Made by a program: the position numbers and the translations under genes. The notes beneath the pieces are model-generated. The model was not told where the DNA came from. It searched no databases and saw only the letters and a program-made list of their open reading frames with translations. A DNA stretch of 8,943 nucleotides. Source: Candidatus Gastranaerophilales bacterium. GTDB lineage: Bacteria; Cyanobacteriota; Vampirovibrionia; Gastranaerophilales; Gastranaerophilaceae. Location of the stretch: positions 1-8,943 of the forward strand of contig CALVER010000051.1 in the NCBI GenBank assembly GCA_944326625.1, in the 5' to 3' direction. Position 1 is the first letter of the stretch. The number at the start of each line of letters is the position of its first letter. Of this stretch, positions 1-6,340 are shown piece after piece.

Positions 1-73
1 GGCCTATTTCACCGTTTTCGGTTTTATTGACGTTTCTGCATGCAAATATTAATGATGAAACTGCATTGGACAT
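1..73 (-). CDS. Possible 5' end of a divergent gene, product unknown (partial)
   Basis: On the minus strand an ATG at 73-71 opens a frame that stays open to the window edge: 24 codons, beginning MSNAVSSLIFACRNVNKTEN. An AGGTG stretch (minus strand, 87-83) lies 9 nt before the ATG and could be a ribosome binding site. The AT-rich stretch between this ATG and the plus-strand promoter at 190-217 would suit a divergent promoter region. The fragment is too short to assign to a family, and there is no obvious signal peptide. A competing plus-strand reading (3-89, open from the edge to a TAA) cannot be excluded, so this call is tentative. Confidence 0.35.
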   Translation of the reverse strand, partial: MSNAVSSLIFACRNVNKTENGEIG

Positions 74-151
74 AATTGTACACACCTAAACACTATACAC
101 ATTTATATAAAGTATTTTTTAAAATAAGAATTGCGTATGTTTAGAAAATGT

Positions 152-163
152 TTACAATTGTAA
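152..163. promoter_or_regulatory. 12-bp perfect palindrome, candidate operator
   Basis: TTACAATTGTAA is an exact inverted repeat lying 26 bp upstream of the -35 box of the first plus-strand gene, inside the divergent intergenic region. Related ACAATTA/TAATTGT half-sites occur near 73-79 and 219-225. It could bind a dimeric regulator, but in such AT-rich DNA a palindrome of this size can arise by chance. Confidence 0.2.
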
Positions 164-189
164 TATTTAATTCACATATGCAAGATTTA

Positions 190-217
190 TTGATATTTTC
201 CAAAAAACTGTTATAAT
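190..217 (+). promoter_or_regulatory. Sigma-70-type promoter, TTGATA-16-TATAAT
   Basis: A -35 box TTGATA (190-195) and a perfect -10 box TATAAT (212-217) are separated by 16 bp. The expected transcription start is about position 224, one base before the ATG at 225, so the transcript would be leaderless or nearly so. No Shine-Dalgarno sequence lies between the -10 box and the ATG, which agrees with this. The promoter probably drives the exported-protein/TonB/ExbBD gene series. Confidence 0.7.
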
Positions 218-224
218 AACAATT

Positions 225-833
225 ATGAGAAAATTTCTTGCGGCCTTACTTTTAATATTCGGACTAAGTTCTTTTTCTTTGGCGGAAGAACTTGACAACG
301 TACAGCTGCCGATGAGGGATTACGACGGAATAGAGCTGCCGGCGGGGACATTCATTCCAATTATAAATACTCAGGAAATTTCCACTGAATATTGTCCCGA
401 AGGTTATAAAGTAAAATTTATTGCATCCAACGACTTGTTTTTACATGAAACAAATATTATCCCCAAAGGTACGGAATTTTTCGGATATGTAGAAGAAATT
501 CATGATCCTGTTATAGGTACTAATGCGTCTATGAAAATTCGAATTTCAAAAATGCTTTTATCAGATACGTTTGAAATTCCTATCAGAGGGTACATATATA
601 CATCCAATGATAATCTTATCGGAGGAGGGCTGTCAGCACCGGCGGAATATGTAACCGTTCCGCATTTCCAACAAAAATTTCAAGGGCGTTTTTGGTCACA
701 CAGAGGCCCGACACTTCAAATCCGCCCGGGAGGCAAACGCCTAATGGGCGAACATACAAAAGTTAATGCAGGAGAAGAAGGCTTAATTATTCTTACTGCA
801 CCGGCATATATAACACACACCTTAACAAATTGA
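225..833 (+). CDS. Exported protein with VirB10/TrbI-like periplasmic domain (paralogue 1)
   Basis: This 202-aa protein has a signal peptide: MRK, a hydrophobic core at residues 4-19, and a likely cleavage after the Ala at 20 (SLA/EE). The mature part reads like a shortened VirB10/TrbI beta-domain. LPAGTFIPI at 38-46 is followed by a strand-rich block, an IIPKGTEFFGYVEE segment at 78-91 (compare the LIPxGSxLxG motif of that family), then an FEIPI strand at 116-120 and a closing hydrophobic strand near 186-196. It aligns by eye with the next gene along its whole mature length, but a short basic segment (about 150-172) replaces that protein's glycine-rich helix. Function is unknown; as the first gene before tonB/exbBD it may be a periplasmic or outer-membrane partner. 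The ATG at 225 has no ribosome binding site and lies 7 bases past the -10 box. No other in-frame start would preserve the signal peptide, so I keep it. The exported call is firm; the VirB10 resemblance is motif-level only. Confidence 0.75.
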   Translation: MRKFLAALLLIFGLSSFSLAEELDNVQLPMRDYDGIELPAGTFIPIINTQEISTEYCPEGYKVKFIASNDLFLHETNIIPKGTEFFGYVEEIHDPVIGTNASMKIRISKMLLSDTFEIPIRGYIYTSNDNLIGGGLSAPAEYVTVPHFQQKFQGRFWSHRGPTLQIRPGGKRLMGEHTKVNAGEEGLIILTAPAYITHTLTN

Positions 834-866
834 CAATACCATAACAATAAAATAGAATATAAGAAG

Positions 867-875
867 AAAGGGGAG
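867..875 (+). promoter_or_regulatory. Strong ribosome binding site
   Basis: AAAGGGGAG ends 5 nt before the ATG at 881. It contrasts with the complete absence of such a site before the ATG at 225 and fixes the start of the second exported protein. Confidence 0.75.
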
Positions 876-880
876 AAATT

Positions 881-1627
881 ATGATAAAAAAAATCAATTT
901 GGCGCTTATAGCTTTGGCTTTAACCGGAACAGCAGCTTTTGCCGCAGCAAATTATAATTATACGGAAAACACTCCGGCACCTCTTTATCAACCGAATTAC
1001 TACCAGCAAAATAACTATAATTATAATAACGGGACATTAAAAGGCAGTGTTGTCAGTGTACCTGCGGGACAACAGTTTAAAACCATTGTCACAACACCGC
1101 TAAGTTCAAAAAATTTAACTCTTGGGCAAACTGTAACTTTAGCGCTCGGATCGGATTTTTATTACGGAAATAACTTAATTGCACCGGCAGGAAGTTCAGT
1201 TACAGGCACTGTTCTCGAGGTTTCAAAAGCGAAACGCGGCAGCATGAACGGAAAATTACTCGTAAGGTTTACGCAAATTACCACTCCCTACGGCATACAA
1301 ATTCCTATATCTGCAGTGATTAAAACAAACGACAACACGGGTGTTTTGCTCGGCGGCACAAAACTTGACGTTACAAAAGAATACACAAAAGACGTAGCTG
1401 CCGGCGCGGCCACGGGAGCCGTAACAGGTGTTGTTGTAAGCGCGCTTTCAGGAGGTGACCTCAGCAAAGGGACAGCTCTTGCAACAGCTGTAGGCGGAGG
1501 ATTAGGCGTTGCAAAATCTATCTGGGATAAGGGAAATGACGTTGAAATTCCTGCAAATGCCGCTATTGAACTTGTTCTTACCCAGCCCATTACGGTTAAT
1601 CCTGCCATAAATCAGACCAATTATTAG
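881..1627 (+). CDS. Exported protein with VirB10/TrbI-like domain and glycine-zipper segment (paralogue 2)
   Basis: This 248-aa protein starts with a clear signal peptide (MIKK, hydrophobic to about residue 20, cleavage near AFA/AA at 21). A Tyr/Asn/Gln-rich linker follows (about 24-50). The folded part begins with VPAGQQFKTIV (60-70) and continues through LIAPAGSSVTGTVLEV (99-114), LLVRFTQI (126-133) and IQIPISAVI (139-147). Residues 173-212 are rich in Gly and Ala and look like a glycine-zipper helix able to pack in or on a membrane. The protein closes with VEIPANAAIELVLTQPI (221-237). The PAG...PAGS...G...P.G arrangement recalls the VirB10/TrbI periplasmic domain, but the protein is smaller and has no transmembrane anchor. 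It is a paralogue of the gene before it, 47 bp upstream, and precedes the TonB gene by 68 bp. It may bridge the TonB complex and the envelope, but no function can be assigned. Confidence 0.75.
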   Translation: MIKKINLALIALALTGTAAFAAANYNYTENTPAPLYQPNYYQQNNYNYNNGTLKGSVVSVPAGQQFKTIVTTPLSSKNLTLGQTVTLALGSDFYYGNNLIAPAGSSVTGTVLEVSKAKRGSMNGKLLVRFTQITTPYGIQIPISAVIKTNDNTGVLLGGTKLDVTKEYTKDVAAGAATGAVTGVVVSALSGGDLSKGTALATAVGGGLGVAKSIWDKGNDVEIPANAAIELVLTQPITVNPAINQTNY

Positions 1628-1695
1628 TAAATCAGGTAATAATAAATATTATTTTGGGTTTAAAATAAAATTATCAGCAAATATTAAAGGGAAAA

Positions 1696-2829
1696 ATGTC
1701 TATTTTAGGGAAATACACAGACAATTTAATAGATGAAGAAGAGCAGACAAAAGCCTACACCACACCGGCAGTTTTACGAGAAGACAAAGATGAATTGACA
1801 CTTAAAAAATCAATAGTCATCTCAACAATATTACACCCGTCAGTTTTAGGGGCAGCTTGGCTTGCTTTTCTTATACTTGCATTTTTCGGAATAAATTTTG
1901 CTTTATTTGAAAGACCGAAACCTAAAATGAACGATATTGAATTTGTACTTGTTGACAAGGAAGATACCCCTTTAAACAAAAACACACCATACCGTTCAGA
2001 CAGAAATTCAAGAACAGGCGGAATAAACGATCCTACAAAAAAAGTTTCAATGCCGTCAGCAGCGCCTTCAAAACCGCAACAAACACAGGCGCCGAGTGCT
2101 CCTGCAAAAAAATCAACACCGGCACAACCGCAAAAAAGCGTACAACCTGTTCAAAAACCGGCGCCATCTGCCCAACCGGCACAACCTAAAGTAACTCAAC
2201 AGGCAAAACCGCAGCCTCCGACAGCTCGTCCGTCTTTAAAACCTCCGATGACACCAAAAACAGCACCAAAACCGTCATCAGCATTTAAAGTTCCGGTACC
2301 GTCAGGCGGCACAAAATCAGGCAGTTATTCAACAGGGCCGATTAGCAGTTCAGGCACATCAGCCAAAGGCGGAGGCGGAAGTTATGCTCCTGCGCCGTCA
2401 CTTGCACCGACCGGCGGCGGTTCATCTTCAGGCACACGTCTTGCAAAAGGCGGAGGGGGCGGAGCAGGCTCAGGTAATATAGGCAACCCCGGCGGAGGCG
2501 GAGGCAGACCCGGAATTGATGCAATCAGAGAACCGGATTTCGGGCCTTATATGAGAGATCTTCAAAGAAGAATTAAAATGAACTGGGATCCGCCAAAAGG
2601 CAATGAAAGCAAACGCGTTGTGCTTTTATTTAAAATAGCAAAAGACGGAAGACTGCTTTCCTGCAGTGTATTTAAATCGTCAGGGCTTCCGAGTGCCGAC
2701 AAAGCGGCAATTAATGCCGTTCAATTAACTGCACCTTTCAGACCGCTGCCGGTTGAATACAAAGGCGCAAGCATTGATATTCAATTCACGTTTGACTATA
2801 ACGTATTTGGAGCATCAGGATATAACTAA
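1696..2829 (+). CDS. TonB/TolA-family energy transducer
   Basis: This 377-aa protein would couple the ExbB/ExbD proton channel to envelope partners. Its parts in order are: an unusually long cytoplasmic N-terminus (about 1-48, acidic then Lys-rich); one transmembrane helix (about 49-70); a Pro/Lys/Gln/Ala-rich spacer (about 120-200); a Gly/Ser-rich stretch with runs of glycine (about 204-272); and a C-terminal TonB/TolA domain (about 281-370). The last contains DFGPYMRDLQRRIKMNWDPP, then FKIAKDGRLLSCSVFKSSG, a D-x-AAINAV helix and the APFRPLP motif. Both low-complexity blocks suit an extended periplasm-crossing rod. The ATG has an AAAGGG site 4 nt upstream. The genes for ExbB and two ExbDs follow directly, so this is the likely energised partner. 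Whether it acts like TonB (nutrient receptors) or TolA (envelope integrity) cannot be told from sequence; no receptor, tolB or pal is in the window. Confidence 0.88.
   Translation: MSILGKYTDNLIDEEEQTKAYTTPAVLREDKDELTLKKSIVISTILHPSVLGAAWLAFLILAFFGINFALFERPKPKMNDIEFVLVDKEDTPLNKNTPYRSDRNSRTGGINDPTKKVSMPSAAPSKPQQTQAPSAPAKKSTPAQPQKSVQPVQKPAPSAQPAQPKVTQQAKPQPPTARPSLKPPMTPKTAPKPSSAFKVPVPSGGTKSGSYSTGPISSSGTSAKGGGGSYAPAPSLAPTGGGSSSGTRLAKGGGGGAGSGNIGNPGGGGGRPGIDAIREPDFGPYMRDLQRRIKMNWDPPKGNESKRVVLLFKIAKDGRLLSCSVFKSSGLPSADKAAINAVQLTAPFRPLPVEYKGASIDIQFTFDYNVFGASGYN
2053..2511 (+). repeat. Low-complexity Pro/Lys then Gly/Ser spacer in the TonB-like gene
   Basis: Codons for about residues 120-200 encode a Pro/Ala/Gln/Lys-rich segment (to about 2295). 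Those for about 204-272 (2305-2511) encode glycine-rich clusters built from repeated GGCGGAGGC-type units. This is coding low complexity, typical of the periplasmic spacer of TonB proteins, and probably varies in length between strains. Confidence 0.6.
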
Positions 2830-2853
2830 AGTACATAAAAAGAGGATAAAACT

Positions 2854-3501
2854 ATGGAATTATTATTACATTCAATCAAACTTGACTGGCCGGTATTGCT
2901 GCCGATTTTAATCTGTTCAATACTTGTTGTGGCCGTAGTTATCAACAGATTTTCTTTCTACAAGAGAAACAAAAGGGATGTTGTACTTTTTATCCCTAAA
3001 TTACAAAAAGAACTTGCAAAAGACAACCTTCAAGGTGCGCAAAGCCTTGCAATCCAATGCGGCGGCGTAATCGGTGAAGTTACCGAAGAAGCTGTCAGAA
3101 TTTTTTCAGAGCAAAGAAACGGATTTTCCCGCTCATTTGATATTGCGGCGGCACTTGCAACAAGAAAACTTGAAAGCCACCTTACAATTTTAGGTACAAT
3201 CGGCGGTGTGGCACCGTTTTTAGGTTTGTTCGGGACGGTTGTAAGAATTCTTTATACATTCCAGGATCTGGCAGTACAAGGCAATCAATCGGCAGCAGTT
3301 GCAATGGGTATCGGTTCCGCTTTGATTGCAACCGCATTCGGTCTTGGTGTTGCGATTGTTGCGGTTATTTTCTACAACTCTTTCCAATCCATTGTTAAAC
3401 GTTACGAAGATGACTTCCAATTAATCAAATTGCTCTTCTTAAGCTTTGTTGACTCCGAAGATGAAACAACCATAACATCTCCGACATCTAATGCAATATA
3501 A
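2854..3501 (+). CDS. exbB: ExbB/TolQ/MotA-family proton channel subunit
   Basis: This 215-aa inner-membrane protein forms, with ExbD, the proton channel that powers the TonB-like protein. Three transmembrane helices are visible at about 12-31, 109-134 and 152-178, with the large cytoplasmic loop between the first and second, as in ExbB/TolQ. The family signature lies at 110-133: LTILGTIGGVAPFLGLFGTV followed by VRI. Most family members have a small residue, usually Gly, where this protein has Arg131. The helix-3 segment GSALIATAFGLGVAIVAVIFYN is typical and carries the conserved Thr160. An AGAGGA ribosome binding site (2841-2846) precedes the ATG by 7 nt. The gene follows the TonB-like gene by 24 bp and precedes the first exbD by 12 bp, so co-transcription is very likely. 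TolQ is the alternative name; the neighbourhood lacks other tol genes. Confidence 0.9.
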   Translation: MELLLHSIKLDWPVLLPILICSILVVAVVINRFSFYKRNKRDVVLFIPKLQKELAKDNLQGAQSLAIQCGGVIGEVTEEAVRIFSEQRNGFSRSFDIAAALATRKLESHLTILGTIGGVAPFLGLFGTVVRILYTFQDLAVQGNQSAAVAMGIGSALIATAFGLGVAIVAVIFYNSFQSIVKRYEDDFQLIKLLFLSFVDSEDETTITSPTSNAI

Positions 3502-3513
3502 GGATTAACGAAA

Positions 3514-3963
3514 ATGGCAATGAATTCAAAAAAAGGCAAGCTTTTTACGGAAATAAATATAACACCGCTGACGGATATTTTTCTGGTACTGTTAATTATA
3601 ATGATGGTTATTGCACCGTCATTCCAATCAATAGATAATTCAATTACGGTACCGGAAATCAACAGCGGCATTGCCATTGAACAAAATAAAGCGGAAATTG
3701 CAATTACTAAAGAAGGCTTGATGTTCATAAACGGTAAACAAATCACGCCTGACCAGCTGGTGGATGAACTTTTGGCGATAAGAGACATGCTTGAAAAGCC
3801 GGAAGTGGTTGTAAAAGCGGATTCACAGGTAAAGAGTTCCGAAATAATGCAGGTTATGAATGCTGCACAGGATGCCGAATACAAAAAATTAATTGTTGCA
3901 GGCGAACCGTTATCTAAAAAAGAACAAAAAGAACTTAAAGAAGAAAATGAAATCAAAGGGTAA
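3514..3963 (+). CDS. exbD: ExbD/TolR-family subunit, copy 1
   Basis: This 149-aa protein is a single-pass inner-membrane partner of ExbB with a periplasmic C-terminal domain. The short cytoplasmic N-terminus (MAMNSKKGKLFTE) leads into INITPLTDIFLVLLI. Asp21 at the start of the helix matches the proton-carrying aspartate of the family. The transmembrane segment runs to about residue 35. The periplasmic part contains ITVPEI (44-49), a FINGKQI turn (76-82) and a VVVKAD strand (about 98-103) followed by an amphipathic helix, as in ExbD. The C-terminal tail (about 132-149) is highly charged, Lys/Glu-rich, and absent from copy 2. An AAGG-type ribosome binding site overlaps the exbB stop codon, and the next exbD begins 5 bp after this gene. 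The family call is firm; the role of two copies is unknown. Confidence 0.9.
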   Translation: MAMNSKKGKLFTEINITPLTDIFLVLLIIMMVIAPSFQSIDNSITVPEINSGIAIEQNKAEIAITKEGLMFINGKQITPDQLVDELLAIRDMLEKPEVVVKADSQVKSSEIMQVMNAAQDAEYKKLIVAGEPLSKKEQKELKEENEIKG

Positions 3964-3968
3964 TAATA

Positions 3969-4361
3969 ATGTCCAGAAACCGTGATACATTTAATGAAAT
4001 TAATATAACACCGTTAACCGATATATTTTTGGTGCTGTTGATTATAATGATGGTTATTGCGCCGTTGTTAGACCAGCAGGGTCTAAACCTTACCGTGCCG
4101 GAAATGGTTGAACAGGAACAAATTCAAAATGACGAAACAAAAATATTATCAGTCACGGTATCTGCAGATGACAGATATTTTATTGACGGGGAAGAAATAG
4201 CTGCAGACAGCTTGGAAACCACCTTAAAACAGCTTGCAAAAGATTATCCTGACGGATTAATGATAGAATCTGACGGGAATGCGACCCACGGTGCAGTTGT
4301 CAAATTAATGGATAACGCAAGAAATTCAGGAATAACAAGTATTTCCGTTACAGAATTATAA
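3969..4361 (+). CDS. exbD: ExbD/TolR-family subunit, copy 2
   Basis: This 130-aa protein has a cytoplasmic stub (MSRNRDTFNE), the INITPLTDIF motif with the key Asp at residue 18, one transmembrane helix to about 32, and a periplasmic domain with LTVPEM (41-46), a YFIDGEEI turn and a GLMIESDGNATHG strand-loop. Residues 10-32 are identical to residues 13-35 of copy 1, while the periplasmic domains have diverged strongly. Only 5 bp separate the genes, and the ribosome binding site AAAGGG (3955-3960) lies inside the end of copy 1, so translation is probably coupled. ExbD acts as a dimer inside an ExbB pentamer, so the pair could form a heterodimer or two alternative homodimers; which one cannot be seen. 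It is the last gene of the TonB/ExbBD series, and no hairpin terminator is evident after it. Confidence 0.9.
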   Translation: MSRNRDTFNEINITPLTDIFLVLLIIMMVIAPLLDQQGLNLTVPEMVEQEQIQNDETKILSVTVSADDRYFIDGEEIAADSLETTLKQLAKDYPDGLMIESDGNATHGAVVKLMDNARNSGITSISVTEL

Positions 4362-4392
4362 ATATTGGAGTTTATCAGGCAGGAATTTTATA

Positions 4393-4423
4393 TTTACACA
4401 TTTTAATCTTTTTGAGATATAAT
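4393..4423 (+). promoter_or_regulatory. Candidate ftsH promoter, TTTACA-19-TATAAT
   Basis: A perfect -10 box TATAAT (4418-4423) has a TTTACA -35-like box (4393-4398) 19 bp upstream, or TTACAC at 18 bp. Transcription would start near 4430, giving a leader of about 27 nt. An AGAGGT ribosome binding site (4444-4449) follows, 7 nt before the ATG. The spacer is slightly long. As no terminator precedes it, read-through from exbD could also feed ftsH. Confidence 0.6.
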
Positions 4424-4456
4424 AAAAAAGGATTTTATTAGTGAGAGGTTAATTAA

Positions 4457-6340
4457 ATGAACAAAAGTCAATCTGCAGGTATGTATATAGTATTAGCTAT
4501 AGTTGTACTGGTGTTTGTATCATCAGTATTTATGGCAGGCCCGACAACAAGCACAAGCGAGCTTTCATACTCAAATTTTATTGAAAAGTTAAACAATAAA
4601 GAATTCAAAAAGATTGAAAAAGCAGATGACTACTTAATTGCAATACCGGCAAACCAGCCGGCTGCGGAACAAACCGTAAAAGAACAAAGCCCTTTCGGCA
4701 TTATAGAGAAAAAAGTTCCACAGGTGCAATATAAAGTTTTAACGCCGAACGACCCTGATTTGATGAAAAAATTAGAAGCGGCTGATGTTGAAATTACCGT
4801 AAAAAAACCTGCTGAGTCTTCACAGTTATTGGGAGTTCTCGGCTCATTATTATTACCGCTTTTATTTATAGTTTTTCTTGTTGTAATGGCAAAAAGCATT
4901 CAGGCAGGCGGTTCTCAGGCAATGTCTTTTGGCAAAAGCAAAGCAAAAATGCTTTTGGACAGCAAAGTAAAAACAACATTCAAAGATGTTGCGGGTATAG
5001 ACGAAGAAAAGAAAGAGCTTGAAGAAATAGTCGACTTTTTAAAACACGGCGAAAAATACATAAAACTCGGCGCAAAAATTCCGAAAGGCGTACTTTTAGT
5101 AGGCGCACCGGGTACAGGTAAAACTCTTATGGCAAAAGCAGTTGCCGGAGAAGCCGGCGTTCCGTTTTTCTCAATAAGCGGATCTGACTTTGTTGAAATG
5201 TTCGTCGGTGTCGGTGCAAGCCGTGTAAGAGATTTGTTTGAACAGGCTAAAAAACACCAGCCGTGTATAATTTTTATTGATGAAATTGATGCCGTAGGCC
5301 GTCAAAGAGGCGCAGGTTTGGGCGGCGGACACGACGAAAGAGAACAAACCTTAAACCAATTGCTTGTTGAAATGGACGGGTTTGATGAAAACGTTAATAT
5401 AATAGTTATTGCGGCTACCAACAGACCCGACATTCTGGATAACGCGCTTTTAAGACCGGGAAGATTTGACAGACAAATTGTAATCAATCGTCCTGATATT
5501 TTGGGCAGAGAACAAATTTTACAGGTTCATGCAAAAAATAAACCGCTTGCAAATGATGTTGAACTGAAAGTTCTTGCAAAACGCACACCCGGATTTACCG
5601 GAGCAGACTTACAAAACCTGCTGAATGAAGCGGCACTTCTTGCCGCACGCCATGACCAGAAAGAAATCAATATGGAAAATCTGGAAGAAGCTATTGATAA
5701 AGTTATGGCAGGCCCTGAAAAGAAAAGCAGAATTATATCAGATGAAGAAAAAGAAAATACAGCTTACCACGAAGTCGGTCATGCCCTTCTGGCAAAACTT
5801 TTGAAAAACACCGATCCTTTGCACAAAGTCTCAATAATTCCGCGCGGCATGGCGCTTGGTGTTACAATGACTTTGCCTGAAAAAGATCACTTAACAATGA
5901 AAAAATCCCAATTGCTGGATAGAATTACAATGACTCTCGGCGGACGTGTTGCGGAAGAAATCGTATACGGCAAAGATTCAATCACAACAGGAGCTTCAAA
6001 TGATTTGGAAAAAGTAACTTCGCTTGCAAGAAATATGGTAACGACTTACGGCATGTCCGAAAAAATGGGCAATCTTCAATACGGTAAAAGTGAAGAACAT
6101 GTCTTTATGGGACGTGATTTCGGCCACACCAGAGATTTCTCGGAAGAAATTGCCGCAGAAATTGACAAAGAAGTCAAAAAAATCGTTGATGAACGCTATG
6201 AAATCGCAAAAAAACTTCTTAATGAAAACAGAGATATGCTTGAATATATTTCAAAAACTTTGCTGGATGAAGAAACTATTGACGAAAAACGTTTCGTGGA
6301 ATTAATGGAAAAAGTTCAAAGTGAAAGGGAAAATTCATAA
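4457..6340 (+). CDS. ftsH: ATP-dependent zinc metalloprotease FtsH
   Basis: This 627-aa membrane-anchored AAA+ protease degrades unassembled membrane proteins and selected cytosolic regulators. It is full length for the family. Transmembrane helix 1 spans about residues 9-27, a periplasmic domain about 28-123, and helix 2 about 124-145. The AAA module has Walker A GAPGTGKT (216-223), the pore motif FVG (249-251), Walker B IIFIDEID (271-278) and the second region of homology (about 321-340) with arginine fingers R333 and R336. The peptidase domain carries HEVGH (438-442), with zinc ligands H438 and H442 and catalytic E439, and the third ligand Asp516 in TTGASNDLEKV. The C-terminus is a charged helical segment. 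Its last 20 bases overlap the start of the acsD-like gene, so ftsH heads a three-gene unit ending at the terminator at 8227. I see no missing active-site residue. Confidence 0.98.
   Translation: MNKSQSAGMYIVLAIVVLVFVSSVFMAGPTTSTSELSYSNFIEKLNNKEFKKIEKADDYLIAIPANQPAAEQTVKEQSPFGIIEKKVPQVQYKVLTPNDPDLMKKLEAADVEITVKKPAESSQLLGVLGSLLLPLLFIVFLVVMAKSIQAGGSQAMSFGKSKAKMLLDSKVKTTFKDVAGIDEEKKELEEIVDFLKHGEKYIKLGAKIPKGVLLVGAPGTGKTLMAKAVAGEAGVPFFSISGSDFVEMFVGVGASRVRDLFEQAKKHQPCIIFIDEIDAVGRQRGAGLGGGHDEREQTLNQLLVEMDGFDENVNIIVIAATNRPDILDNALLRPGRFDRQIVINRPDILGREQILQVHAKNKPLANDVELKVLAKRTPGFTGADLQNLLNEAALLAARHDQKEINMENLEEAIDKVMAGPEKKSRIISDEEKENTAYHEVGHALLAKLLKNTDPLHKVSIIPRGMALGVTMTLPEKDHLTMKKSQLLDRITMTLGGRVAEEIVYGKDSITTGASNDLEKVTSLARNMVTTYGMSEKMGNLQYGKSEEHVFMGRDFGHTRDFSEEIAAEIDKEVKKIVDERYEIAKKLLNENRDMLEYISKTLLDEETIDEKRFVELMEKVQSERENS

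Noticed and set aside
3..89. Plus-strand frame open from the left edge, ending at TAA 87-89 (possible 3' end of an upstream gene)
   Set aside because: Only 28 codons with no recognisable motif. It competes with the minus-strand frame that has an ATG and a possible ribosome binding site. Not disproved, but not supportable as a feature.
1288..1608. 106-codon minus-strand open frame opposite the second exported protein
   Set aside because: A shadow of the glycine/alanine-rich coding region on the plus strand, with no independent evidence.
1639..1654. AATAATA-AA-TATTATT inverted repeat before the TonB gene, considered as a terminator
   Set aside because: All A/T with a 2-nt loop, so too unstable to form a hairpin. 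No convincing promoter pair was found in 1628-1695 either, so the genes on both sides are treated as co-transcribed.
3402..3956. 184-codon minus-strand open frame opposite exbB/exbD
   Set aside because: It lies antisense to two genes with clear family motifs. Its Ser/Ile-rich composition is what the reverse of an exbD gene gives, and it has no ribosome binding site or family signature.
4362..4392. Terminator after the second exbD
   Set aside because: No inverted repeat followed by a T-run was found, so the end of that transcript is unresolved.
6090..6305. 71-codon plus-strand frame within ftsH
   Set aside because: It overlaps the conserved C-terminal part of ftsH in another frame and has Lys-rich, motif-free composition.
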